From Hippasteria phrygiana (taxonomy: Eukaryota; Echinodermata; Asteroidea; Valvatida; Goniasteridae): a stretch of DNA of 64,000 nt. Made by a program: the position numbers and the translations under genes. The DNA lies in contig JAZGUH010000724.1 of NCBI GenBank assembly GCA_037893225.1, forward strand, positions 372,001 through 436,000. The letters run 5' to 3'. This document shows positions 11,339 through 19,822 of the stretch, in pieces (the stretch's first letter is position 1; every line of letters begins with the position of its first letter). The notes below the pieces were generated by a model. It saw only the letters and a program-made list of their open reading frames with translations. It did not search any database and was not told the DNA's origin.

Positions 11339-11393
11339 TCTCAATAAAACTATAGAAAGACAGATTTCTCTCAGCAATCGTCATCCTCTTTAA

Positions 11394-12040
11394 CCACAAA
11401 CTCCCCATCAATGTGCCCCAAGTGGAGTGCGCAAACCCATTAAAATCCAACAGCCAAAACATGTAATGGTACAGCAAACTGGTCAATCATGCAAAACCCA
11501 AACTGTCATTACCTTTCTATACCCACTCCAACAAAATCCAACACCATCACCCAAGGCCTTTGTGCCTCACTCCAACAAAGTCCAACATCACATTCAACAT
11601 GTACAATGTATGGTACTCAACCTTTAGGGTACAGTTTGTGTATGTGTGGCTCTCAAAGTCGCATGTACTTTTATGTACATGTTCATACGGTATCTCTGCA
11701 TTGACTTGTCACTTCATTACATCCATACCCCAGACACAACTCTTACAATGTAGGAGCATTTCGAAAGTTTGAAAGTTTCTGGTCTTTGTTTGTTCCTGTT
11801 GGGAATGCGCTGTGTTCCCAGCGTGTGTCCAACGGAAACGGTCCATTCCCGAGTACGGCATGTACACATGTATGATTCATACATGTATTTATAGTACAGA
11901 GGTACTTAACTACATGTATTTGAGTGGAGCTGAATTCCAGTTAAATGCCAGCCAATATTTTTCTGATGCACCAGCTTGTACACGGTGATGATAATAAAAC
12001 TGTTAGTTCTCCCATGCGCATGAGTAGAACGTGGAATAAT
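11394..12040. other. Intronic non-coding stretch
   Basis: About 650 bp containing repeated CTCCAACAAAATCCAACA-like tracts (11520-11600) and TACATGTA runs. Nothing coding or structural beyond this. Confidence 0.4.
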
Positions 12041-12108
12041 GTAGTGCGTCTGTGTCCCATATCCCACGAGACCAAAGGTCGAGTGGCGTATGGGACACAG
12101 ACGCACTA
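12041..12108. repeat. Short perfect-arm palindrome
   Basis: TAGTGCGTCTGTGTCCCATA (12041-12060) pairs with TATGGGACACAGACGCACTA (12089-12108) across a 28-base loop. A related single arm, GGCATACGGGACGCAGACGCACTA, is at about 38981-39004, so this is a dispersed motif, probably the end of a small transposon. Confidence 0.7.
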
Positions 12109-12789
12109 AATTCTTTGTGAGATGACAAATTTATCTTCAAGCAGACGTTAAGCGCAGTAAAGATCCTCGCTTAATACATACACTGTATCCACCATAAGGA
12201 TGTACACTATGTGGCAGTAAAATGCGTGAAACTTACATGGATAGCAGAGAACGTAATACACACCTGACGCATGGTGCAATATCACACTGTTGTTGCTATG
12301 GACAGACAAATCCGGATGAAGGATTCAAGATATGGTAGCTCTCCGTCTGAGCGACACCGTGTATGTACGCGATTGCAAGTCAAGCGCAAGTGTGATTCAA
12401 CTATGGGCACATTATGGTGTTGTCAATTCTTTCATGCATGTAAACACTGAGAACAGTTCTCTCAGACAGATCCTAGACAGCTCCAGTCGGAGACACGTTC
12501 AGCAAACGCTTCATGGGGGGCTTGTGTATGAAGTGCTACTGTTATACATTGTCATGCGTACCACATGTGTGCAAAGTTGTCTAGAAAGGTCAACTTTTCT
12601 TTTTTGAAGGGGGGGGGGGGGGGCCTCCAGAAATTACAAATAATGGAAATGTTTATGACTTAACAACTTTCCGGTGATAAGAATGATATTGGCTCCTCCT
12701 AGGAATGAGGAGTCAAATGATGCGACATTTGTGTAGTATCTCAACATGTATTCCGGAGGTCATTCAGAGGAGTGCCCCCCCCTCATTCC

Positions 12790-12908
12790 CCCGAACAAAG
12801 ACACTGACAATTTGGGAGACCGCCAACATAGGGCAAGATAGCTCAGTTGGTACAGCACCGTTACAGAATTCCGGAGGTCCTGCCAGTTTTCTTTGTTCAC
12901 TTTGAAAA
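12790..12908 (+). repeat. tRNA-derived SINE-like repeat, deleted copy
   Basis: CCGAACAAAGACACTGA...GGCAAGATAGCTCAGTTGGTA...CCGGAGGTCCTGCCAGTTTTCTTTGTTCACTT matches, in the opposite orientation, 54405-54535. The A-box region (TAGCTCAGTTGGTA) is intact, but the segment holding the T-arm is missing, unlike the other copy. The flanking homology outside the tRNA-like part shows a dispersed repeat rather than a stand-alone tRNA gene. Confidence 0.65.
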
Positions 12909-12924
12909 TTTTAAATAATTCAGT

Positions 12925-13100
12925 CTTACTCAAATCCATGACCTTCTGCTTACGAGTGCAGAAGTCTTAACCACTCGACCACTTTCAGTACCTGCTGCTA
13001 TATTGCACACTATTCAGCAAGATGACCCCGGCAAGCTGAGTGGTTTACTGGTCAAAATATCTCCACTAATAAGCAGCGGGTCATGGGTTCCCAACGTGAC
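12925..13100. repeat. Two degenerate tRNA-like (Leu/Ser-type) fragments in opposite orientation
   Basis: On the minus strand about 12990-12930 reads GTGGTCGAGTGGTTAAGAC followed by a stem and GGTCATGGATTTGAG, resembling the A and B boxes of a long-variable-arm tRNA. On the + strand about 13032-13095 reads GCTGAGTGGTTTA...GGGTCATGGGTTCC. Both are too degenerate to be working tRNAs and are best read as SINE remnants. Confidence 0.35.
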
Positions 13101-13244
13101 TAAGTAAAGCTTTCATATTTTTTCACAAAAAAAAAACTCTCGGAAAGCACTGAGCATACAGTGTCACAAAGGGCAGACATTTTTTTTCCCACTGAAATTG
13201 GTTGAGCAATAATGTATTGAGTTCTTATCTCTTTTTTTCAACAG

Positions 13245-13370
13245 TCGTGCGAAGCGTAGTTCTCGGTCACCTGAGGGGTCATACTGGGACTGCAGCGTCT
13301 GCACGTACCGCAACAAGGCCGAGGCATTCAAATGTGCCATGTGTGATGTCCGCAAAGGCACGTCAACAAG
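13245..13370 (+). CDS. RYBP: RYBP/YAF2-like exon encoding the NZF (RanBP2-type) zinc finger
   Basis: The exon follows a polypyrimidine tract and CAACAG and ends before GTACCA. Read in the only frame that joins the next exon it gives a basic stretch, then [11 protein letters not shown]...[15 protein letters not shown]. This is the C4 NZF zinc finger of RYBP/YAF2, with all four cysteines (CxxC...CxxC), the Trp before the first Cys and the conserved Asn. In known family members this finger binds ubiquitin, including H2A ubiquitinated at K119, and the protein is an adaptor of non-canonical PRC1 in the nucleus. Known RYBP has about 20-25 residues before the finger, ending in a KKS...KRQ-like basic stretch; here the splice to the giant exon produces [15 protein letters not shown] just before it, which is similar in character. 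Confidence 0.92.
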
Positions 13371-13581
13371 GTACCACAATCAGTCAATGAAGCCCTTGAA
13401 ACTTATTATTTGTAAAGGTGGAAAGTGTTATCCTTCATGTACCTATGTCATTTACTCATACAGGTTGGTCATGGCACTTCTGTACCCATTCTATAAACCT
13501 TTCTATCCAAAACTACTTTTTCTTCAGTTTGTGATGTGTGTTTGTAAGTTGTTGGTGAAAGTAGGCAAAATATCTGGGTGC

Positions 13582-13815
13582 AATTTCATAGGGTTGCTAA
13601 GCACACTATTTTCTGCTAACAGAATCTCGTCCGTTTCACAGAGACCGTAAGCTTTAAGCACAGGTAAATGCTCACTAACTTCAGAGACAGAATTTGCTTA
13701 AAATTGTGAAACAGTAGCAAGACCTGACCATGAAAAAGCACGTAAGCAAGTAACTTTTTTTTTTGCTGTCGTTTCCACAATTGTTCTGCTTACCACTAAG
13801 CAACCCTATGAAATT
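13582..13815. mobile_element. Small MITE in intron 2
   Basis: AATTTCATAGGGTTGCTAAGC at the left pairs with CTAAGCAACCCTATGAAATT at the right, giving ~20-bp inverted ends around a ~234-bp body with no coding frame. I see no unambiguous target duplication. Confidence 0.65.
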
Positions 13816-14329
13816 TGGCCAGGATCCCCAAACATTATATACCTACATTACAGCCATGATACTCGTGTTGCATGGCCGACCTCGCCCTTCCTGAAATTGA
13901 CATCTTATATTTCTTGTTCCATTTTCCAATTGTGGACAAGTTGGAAGAAATCGGACATAGGATGTTCGCAAAGTCCATTGGTGTTGCTGCTGGCCTTTTA
14001 CTACATTGACACTGACTTGGGGGGGGAGGGATTTGGGGGGGAAAATCTGCTAGACAACAGTGCTAGTAGCTCAAGAAACAACATGTACCAGAGTAGAAAG
14101 TATGTTCAGGACCGAAGCACAATAAGCAAAAACATGTTAGACCGTCGGGCTTGTTGATCAAATAAACCACTAGACTGGCACCAAAATGACTAGGACAAGC
14201 ACCCAGACACCTGGGAGTTACATACAATGCATACTCTGTAACTGGTGCAGGTGCACAAGAGGTTAGTTCAGCCATGTCCCATTCCTGGCCATAATACCTG
14301 AACGTCTGTCGTGCTTGGCTTCTTTCCAG

Positions 14330-14467
14330 GAAGCCAAGGCTGAATGCGCAGCTGGTCGCCCAACAGCAGGCCCAGCAGAGCCTCTCCCCGTTGATTCACG
14401 TCAAGTCGGTCAAGACGACGCCGCGGGGCCCGGCACAAAGGAAAGCAGGTACCACCAAGAAGCCAAG
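14330..14467 (+). CDS. RYBP: RYBP/YAF2-like exon 3, post-finger linker
   Basis: The exon follows TTCTTTCCAG and ends at AAG|GTAAGAAG, an excellent donor. Exactly 138 bases in phase 2 continue the frame as RKPRLNAQLVAQQQAQQ, then a Ser/Pro and Lys-rich linker ending KKP. KPRxNxQLVAQQ is the conserved segment immediately after the zinc finger in RYBP and YAF2, so the order and phase are as in the family. The remainder of the linker is much shorter than in vertebrate RYBP. Confidence 0.92.
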
Positions 14468-14653
14468 GTAAGAAGCCCACGTAATTAACCCCATCGAAGA
14501 GTTGTAATCAAGTCAGCCACAAGTCAATCACAACCCTAACCCCCTTTGGGTTTTCTCTAGACGCCCTGCTAAATCCAATAGCATCCCGTGGCATAAAAAT
14601 GTGAGGCCTGCAGAATCCAATAGCTAGAACAAGTTATTTTGTTCACAGCACAG

Positions 14654-14944
14654 TTAACCCCTTGGGTACGGTATTTTACGGGAGACGTCGGGGTGCCGCA
14701 GCGGCTCTGGCAGCCAAGCGAACCGCTACAATGTGTTTGTGCGGTCAAGCGTAACCTATACACAATAATCCAACAATGGATTGAAACTGCACAAACAGCG
14801 ACCAATGGCGTCATCCGGCCTGGTGGTACTGTTTAATCCAACAATGGATTGAAACTGCACAAACAGCAGCCAAATTGCGTCATCCGGCCTGGTGGCACTG
14901 TTTTTTTTCCCGCCAAATTCCGTCATCCGTACGCAAGGGGTTAA
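14654..14944. mobile_element. TTAA-flanked MITE, family A copy 2, with internal duplication
   Basis: TTAACCCCTTGGGTACGG at the left and CCGTACGCAAGGGG-TTAA at the right; orientation opposite to copy 1. Relative to the other copies it is about 70 bp longer, because the segment AATCCAACAATGGATTGAAA...CGTCATCCGGCCTGGTGG is duplicated in tandem. It sits in intron 3 of the RYBP-like gene inside an older CCCTAACC-type repeat. Confidence 0.85.
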
Positions 14945-15027
14945 CAAAATCCAACAGAAATGTTGGATTTAGCATTTAGCCTGAAATCAGAGGCTAGCTA
15001 CAGGGGATGAACAATGAATAATAATTT

Positions 15028-15067
15028 GCCTTTGAGAAAGAACTTGCTTAAGTTCGAAACGTCAGGC
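15028..15067 (+). ncRNA. Hammerhead-ribozyme-like hairpin, 5' copy
   Basis: GCCT-TTGAGAAA-GAACTT-gctt-AAGTTC-GAAAC-GTC-AGGC shows a central stem (GAACTT/AAGTTC), a following GAAAC-GUC, and outer pairing GCCT/AGGC. GAAAC-GUC after a short stem is the conserved half of the hammerhead motifs known from Penelope-like elements. The partner box, normally CUGAUGA, reads UUUGAGAAA here, so self-cleavage is doubtful. The identical motif recurs at the 3' end. Confidence 0.45.
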
Positions 15068-15329
15068 CAGCTAATTTTTTGATTTGTATATTTCAGGTCC
15101 ATTCAGTCAGTCAGCAGTTTGCAGCAGTTTTATTCATTTTCATGTTAATACCTTTCTGTTGCAGTATCCCTTCGTGGTGATCCTCCTTTCTGACTTGTAT
15201 ATCTTGTTTTGTCTTCTTGTTCAAGTGTTTCTATGTTGTAATAACCACATCATTTTATCCCTTCTACAGACATGAGCAGCACCATCTGTATTTTGTACTA
15301 ACCACATCATTTTCTCCTTTTCCACAGGT

Positions 15330-17957
15330 ATGGATAACTCGGTTTGTACTTTCCAGCAACTCAGAAAGGCTAGGGAGAAGGCCTTACGCTATTCTTACCA
15401 TCAAGATAACTACAATTTTTTCTCCCTCTCTCGATTTATCCCTACAGGTTTGCAATTATCTACCTCTCCCTGCTTGGGTACCCTCTCACCGCCTCTTCAA
15501 AGGAGATGGAACCAAATTCTACATGGTACCTCCATTAAACTCATCAATGTCCTCTCTCAACAGTGTCAAACTACACTTCAGAACCTCCATCAGAATATTG
15601 CCCACCTCGACTCGGAACTTAGATCCAGTTGTTCTGACACCAGATACAGTAAATTCCATGATGAGATTGATAAGAGCGTATCTAACCTTGACTCTGTTCT
15701 GCTTAACAGGAGAAACAAGAAGATTGGTGGCTTGCTTACCAAGCAACATCAACGCAGACAGAGACGCTTCAGACGCCCCAGGCCCCCCAGGCCTCCCAGG
15801 CCCCAGTCTACACCACCACCCCCTTCCAATACTGTAGTTAACCTTTCTTCCTCATCCATATCTGACGCTGAACATAAACTTCTCTCAAAGGGTCTAAATT
15901 GTTGTCCTACTCCCTACACTGTGAACCAGGTAGAGCTCAGCCAAGATCTCATGGAATACTACCGTAGGATCCGTCTCCGAGAGTTTTTCCTTGATTCTGA
16001 CCGATGTGACCCAGAACCGTTCCGTGTCAAAAGTACCTGGGTACCCCCCAAGAATCGTGTACCAGCCCTCGAGACTTATGTTCAAGTTGTCAGTTCTCAA
16101 GTCACTAACCCTGATAACTTTGTCCACAGAACTCATGACAATCTCCGCAGAGAGGAGCGCTTGGCATTGAATGCCTTGCGCTCCCGTACTGATATCATCA
16201 TCAAGCCGGCCGACAAAGGTTCAGCTGTGGTCATCATGGATCGTCATCAGTACATTGACGAGGCCCACCGCCAGTTGAACAATCATACTAACTACATCTG
16301 CCTTGACTCTGACCCCACAGGTACTTTCTCTCAAGAGATACAACAGGTGCTGGCCGATATGCGATCACGTGACCAGCTGTCTAAGAAAGCTCATAAATTT
16401 CTCTCTCCCTCTGACTGTAGGACTGCCAGATTTTATCTCCTTCCAAAGATTCACAAGGCTGGCAACCCCGGTAGGCCCATTGTCTCTGGTAATGGTTCAC
16501 CAACAGAACGTATCTCCCTGTTTATTGACAGTTTTCTCAAACCCCTCGTTCCAGAGATGCCATCATACATCCATGACACCCCAGACTTCCTGCGCAAGCT
16601 GGAAGGAATCAAGAACAAGATTCCTAGCACAGCCATCATTGGGACTTTTGACGTCTCATCCCTGTATACCAACATCCCCCACGAGGAGGGTATTCGTGCT
16701 TGTTCCTCGGCCCTGGCCAAGGCAGGACACACAACCCCACCCATCAGTGATATTGGCACCCTCATGAGACTTGTACTAACCAAGAACAATTTTTCCTTCC
16801 TAGGTAAACACTATCTACAGGTACACGGTACAGCCATGGGCACTCGCATGGCCCCCTCCTTTGCATGCCTCTTCATGGGCGACCTCGAAGAGCGCATGCT
16901 TGCCTCAGCACCATGTCGCCCCTGGGTATGGTGGAGATATATTGACGATGTATTTTTCATCTGGACCAGTGATCAGGACAGTCTGGAGACTTTCATTAAT
17001 CACATTAATTCCTTCCACAGGACCATCAAGTTTACATCAGAGTATTCAGTGCATCAGACCAACTTCCTTGATGTCACCATCCGCAAGGAAGACAACTCGG
17101 TAACCACTGATCTGTATTCTAAACCCACAGACACCCACCAGTACCTCCACTCCTCCAGCTGTCACCCCAGACATTGCAAGACAGGCATAGCATTCAGCCA
17201 GGCACTTAGACTCAGAAGGATTTGTTCTAATAATTCTGACTTTTCCCATCATGTACAGGTACTGAAGAATAACTTGGTTGCCAGGGGCCACAGCTCCTGC
17301 CAAGTTCAACGTGCTATCGCCAGAGCCAAATCTATCACCAGAGATTTGGCTCTCAAGGAAAAGACGCCTAGCACTAATGCCGACCCCAAGATTCCCTTGG
17401 TCACCACCTTTCATCCTAGTCTCCCTCCCCTTCGTAAAATAACTAATGACAACCATCATATCCTTCATACATCAGATCGCCTTGCCCGTGCCGCCCCTGA
17501 CGACCCAGTATTGGCTTATAGGCGCCCCCGCAATCTACGAGACCTGATTGTTCGAGCCGAGGTCCCCACCTTGGCTGCATCCCCTCCCATACAGCATGGT
17601 ACTTTTAAGTGCGATTCCAGGTGTGTTGTTTGCCAGACTCACATGCAGGAGTCTGACTCCTTTTCTGGCCATTCATCTGGAACTACGCAAAGAACCAATG
17701 GCAACATTACATGCAACACCTCTAATGTAATATATCTCATTTCTTGCAGGGTTTGTGGTATCCAGTATGTCGGGGAGACCAAGAACACGCTCAAAAAGCG
17801 TTTCTATGGCCATCGATCGACTGTGAACACCAAGAAAATGGACACCCCTGTTGGTCATCACTTCAACTTGCCTAACCATTCCATTTCTGATATGATTCTA
17901 CAGGGCATAGAATCACTTTTCCACCGCAAGGACTCAGCCGAGAGAAAGTTTGGATGA
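15330..17957 (+). CDS. Penelope-like reverse transcriptase with GIY-YIG endonuclease (C-terminally frameshifted)
   Basis: An 875-codon frame starts at an ATG directly after a CCACAG acceptor-like site. It contains the full RT core: LPKIHK and GRPIVSG (about residues 370-390), the motif A aspartate in FDVSSLYTNIP (D441), AMGTRMAPSFACLFMG, and the catalytic YIDDV (537-541). Then come LDVTIRKEDN and a C-terminal GIY-YIG domain, YLISCRVCGIQYVGET with LKKRFYGHRS (from about 800). This order is diagnostic of Penelope-like elements: RT copies the RNA and GIY-YIG nicks the target. The last codons are out of frame. The family's usual ending (W-M-K-R-L-R-T-I-Q-P-H-G) is readable in the next frame and stops at 18011-18013, so one indel near 17945 has removed about 20 residues. 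Pro-rich stretch at about 150-170. Confidence 0.95.
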   Translation: MDNSVCTFQQLRKAREKALRYSYHQDNYNFFSLSRFIPTGLQLSTSPCLGTLSPPLQRRWNQILHGTSIKLINVLSQQCQTTLQNLHQNIAHLDSELRSSCSDTRYSKFHDEIDKSVSNLDSVLLNRRNKKIGGLLTKQHQRRQRRFRRPRPPRPPRPQSTPPPPSNTVVNLSSSSISDAEHKLLSKGLNCCPTPYTVNQVELSQDLMEYYRRIRLREFFLDSDRCDPEPFRVKSTWVPPKNRVPALETYVQVVSSQVTNPDNFVHRTHDNLRREERLALNALRSRTDIIIKPADKGSAVVIMDRHQYIDEAHRQLNNHTNYICLDSDPTGTFSQEIQQVLADMRSRDQLSKKAHKFLSPSDCRTARFYLLPKIHKAGNPGRPIVSGNGSPTERISLFIDSFLKPLVPEMPSYIHDTPDFLRKLEGIKNKIPSTAIIGTFDVSSLYTNIPHEEGIRACSSALAKAGHTTPPISDIGTLMRLVLTKNNFSFLGKHYLQVHGTAMGTRMAPSFACLFMGDLEERMLASAPCRPWVWWRYIDDVFFIWTSDQDSLETFINHINSFHRTIKFTSEYSVHQTNFLDVTIRKEDNSVTTDLYSKPTDTHQYLHSSSCHPRHCKTGIAFSQALRLRRICSNNSDFSHHVQVLKNNLVARGHSSCQVQRAIARAKSITRDLALKEKTPSTNADPKIPLVTTFHPSLPPLRKITNDNHHILHTSDRLARAAPDDPVLAYRRPRNLRDLIVRAEVPTLAASPPIQHGTFKCDSRCVVCQTHMQESDSFSGHSSGTTQRTNGNITCNTSNVIYLISCRVCGIQYVGETKNTLKKRFYGHRSTVNTKKMDTPVGHHFNLPNHSISDMILQGIESLFHRKDSAERKFG

Positions 17958-18424
17958 AACGTCTTCGGACTATTCAACCACATGGTCTCAACATCCAGGA
18001 AGGGAATGATTAACTTTTAATTTCCCCCCCATTGTCATTTGTTTACAGATTATCCTCCTGGCAAACCCTCTTGGGGTCTCTTGGCCAAATGGGGTTGTCT
18101 TTCCATTTCCTGTTTATCCTTGCCACTTCTCTTTGTTCCTTCTTTTGCCCTATTACCACCTTCAATTCAAACCCCCCCCCCCTCCCCCCCCCCCCCCCAA
18201 CCACACTCCTTTGTCCAATTCCCCAGCTTCAACCTTCATCTTAATCCCTCCCCTCCTTCATCCTTACCCAAACCACACTTCTTTGTTCCTGTCTTCCTGG
18301 CTGTCCTTTCCCCTTTGATGTTTACCCACTGCCATGCTCCTCTGCATCCCTCTTTTGTGTTTCTCCACCCACTCCCTCATGCATGTGTGTTCTCTACATG
18401 TTTGTTTCTTGTACTCTGTCATTT

Positions 18425-18464
18425 GCCTTTGAGAAAGAACTTGCTTAAGTTCGAAACGTCAGGC
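18425..18464 (+). ncRNA. Hammerhead-ribozyme-like hairpin, 3' copy
   Basis: Base-for-base the same 40-nt motif as at 15028-15067, in the same orientation, at the 3' end of the Penelope-like element. Two identical copies in direct orientation match the tandem arrangement of terminal-repeat ribozymes in this class. The non-canonical first core box is also identical, so it was probably present in the parent and is not post-insertion decay. Confidence 0.45.
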
Positions 18465-19035
18465 CAGCTAATTTTTTGAAATGAATAATTACAACGGAAT
18501 GCCTTCATTTCAATAGGTCGTGACTTGACTTAAGGCCAGACTTATGATGTGTCTTGCAATGTGCTTGACTTGTGATGACTTGATTACAACAGAGCCCTTT
18601 CATTTCTTTTTTTTCACCACATGGTACCTCACCAGTCCTAAGGTTTTTCAGGCCATGGTTTGATGTTCTTGGCATTCATGACCTACATGCAAGTACATCA
18701 AGTTTTGTAGCAAATGCCCCATTAAATTTAACTTCCGTTCCAATACTGACTTATTGAGCACATTAAAAAAAATGTCAATTACACCTGAACCAGCGAGCTT
18801 TGAAATACCGTTCTACAAATGTATATAATTGACCTCGTTAGTTGGCATGTAAAACAATGCTCCTCAGATATCCCTATGGCATCTTGAACGGTGATTTTTG
18901 TTTGTCAGATTTTGCACATTCCGCATCTAATTGTAATTCATGCCATAGGAGAAAATTTCCGAAGTTGGATAGATGCAATTCCACTACCACTAATAATAGT
19001 TGAAAAATCTCACACCATTGTGCTTACAATTTCAG

Positions 19036-19204
19036 ACCCCGTTTAAAAAACGTGGACCGCAGTTCCGCCATAAGCACCGAGGTGGTCGTCAACAATGTAC
19101 CGGTCATCATCACAGAATACAAAGAGAAGTCACACACGAGGACGACGGTCGATTCGGACGGAGCTTCGGCCGACCGGACAAATGGCAACGTCAATGGCTT
19201 ATGA
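19036..19204 (+). CDS. RYBP: RYBP/YAF2-like last coding exon, RING1-binding segment
   Basis: The exon follows TTACAATTTCAG and joins exon 3 in phase 2. It reads RPRLKNVDRSSAISTEV, then VVNNVPVIITEYKEK, a short Thr/Ser/Asp tail and a TGA at 19202-19204. RPRLKNVDRS and the V-x-V-IIT-[DE]-[FY]-KEK strand pair are the C-terminal signature of RYBP/YAF2; in characterised members this hairpin binds the RAWUL domain of RING1 proteins and so anchors the protein in PRC1. The family usually ends with a long Ser-rich tail; here only about 20 residues follow. With exons 2 and 3 it makes a compact RYBP core of about 145 residues. Confidence 0.95.
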
Positions 19205-19816
19205 AGAGTGCCCTCTGTGTTTTTATAGTTCCCGATCGCGAGAGAGAGAGACTGCCTACAGTTCTCACACGATTTTTTTTTCGTGTTTTTTTTTCCGCTG
19301 CGAATATGCTGCATTTTTGTACCATATATATGTATACACCCGTAGATCTCCAGCTGTGCTGTGTGGTGCTGTCGCTCGCTGACACGAGAACCGCGTTTGC
19401 ATGCATGGAAGTGTGGACACTAAATTCAGTACAGCATGCAGTTTTCAAGATGTTGTGTCCCATGACGAAAGTAAGTCTGGACGTTAGTGAAATATCCCGT
19501 GTAGATATGTGGGAAGCCGTCGCTCGAATGTATGAAAGCTTGAACCATGGCTGGCTAGAATGAAAGCTGTGTGTCCCCTGCTGCTGTATGTTTGTGTACA
19601 TTAGCTTTGCGTTGTATGAGGTATAGTTTGACTGGTCAAAGACGTCGGTTTAAAGAAAGACACAAGTTTGTCTGGTACTTTAATAGGAAGCAGCATTTTT
19701 TTGAAGCTTTTTCAAACAAATGAAAAAAAAAAAAAATTATTTTGTGCTGTTGTTTCCCTTTCAAAAGCAGAATTCTGGTGTTGCCAAAAAATATCCCACC
19801 TTCAGTTCTGAACCCT

Positions 19817-19822
19817 AATAAA
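19817..19822 (+). terminator. Candidate polyadenylation signal of the RYBP-like gene
   Basis: AATAAA, immediately followed by AATAAT, lies about 610 bases after the TGA stop. No earlier AATAAA is obvious in 19205-19816, so this is the best candidate for the 3' end. The intervening sequence would be the 3' untranslated region. Confidence 0.5.

Larger units (their letters stand above)
10780..11393. repeat. Outer inverted repeat enclosing two foldback elements
   Basis: The arm at about 10781-10807 (AAAGAGGATGCTGGTTGCTG...) pairs with 11363-11391 (CTCAGCAATCGTCATCCTCTTT). Between them lie a 266-bp foldback (10843-11108) and a TTAA-flanked element (11118-11338). This looks like a transposon pair nested in an older inverted-repeat element. 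The left arm begins only about 20 bases past the proposed splice donor. Confidence 0.6.
10760..13244 (+). other. Proposed intron 1 between the giant exon and the zinc-finger exon
   Basis: It starts GTAGGC and ends with a pyrimidine run and CAACAG (13239-13244). It contains several repeat elements listed separately and no other plausible coding exon. An AATAAA at 11343-11348 could serve as a polyadenylation site for an unspliced transcript ending at the TAG at 10761. I looked for a conventional short RYBP first exon (a few codons ending in phase 2) here and did not find a convincing one. Confidence 0.55.
15013..18489 (+). mobile_element. Penelope-like retroelement (full-length, with target duplication)
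   Basis: The element body is about 15023-18479. It is flanked by a 10-bp direct repeat AATGAATAAT at 15013-15022 and 18480-18489. Its two ends share a direct repeat of about 57 bp (15024-15081 and 18421-18478), as expected of the terminal repeats of Penelope-like elements. It carries one long RT/GIY-YIG frame in the + direction, the same strand as the host gene, and lies in intron 3. The 3' part (18036-18420) is pyrimidine-rich non-coding sequence with poly-C runs. Confidence 0.9.

Noticed and set aside
12332..12607. 91-codon + frame in intron 1 as a conventional RYBP first exon
   Set aside because: No RYBP-like leader sequence and no donor in the required phase; retained only as background.
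15217..15837. 206-codon + frame overlapping the start of the Penelope RT frame
   Set aside because: It is an out-of-frame shadow; the 875-codon frame carries all the RT and endonuclease motifs.
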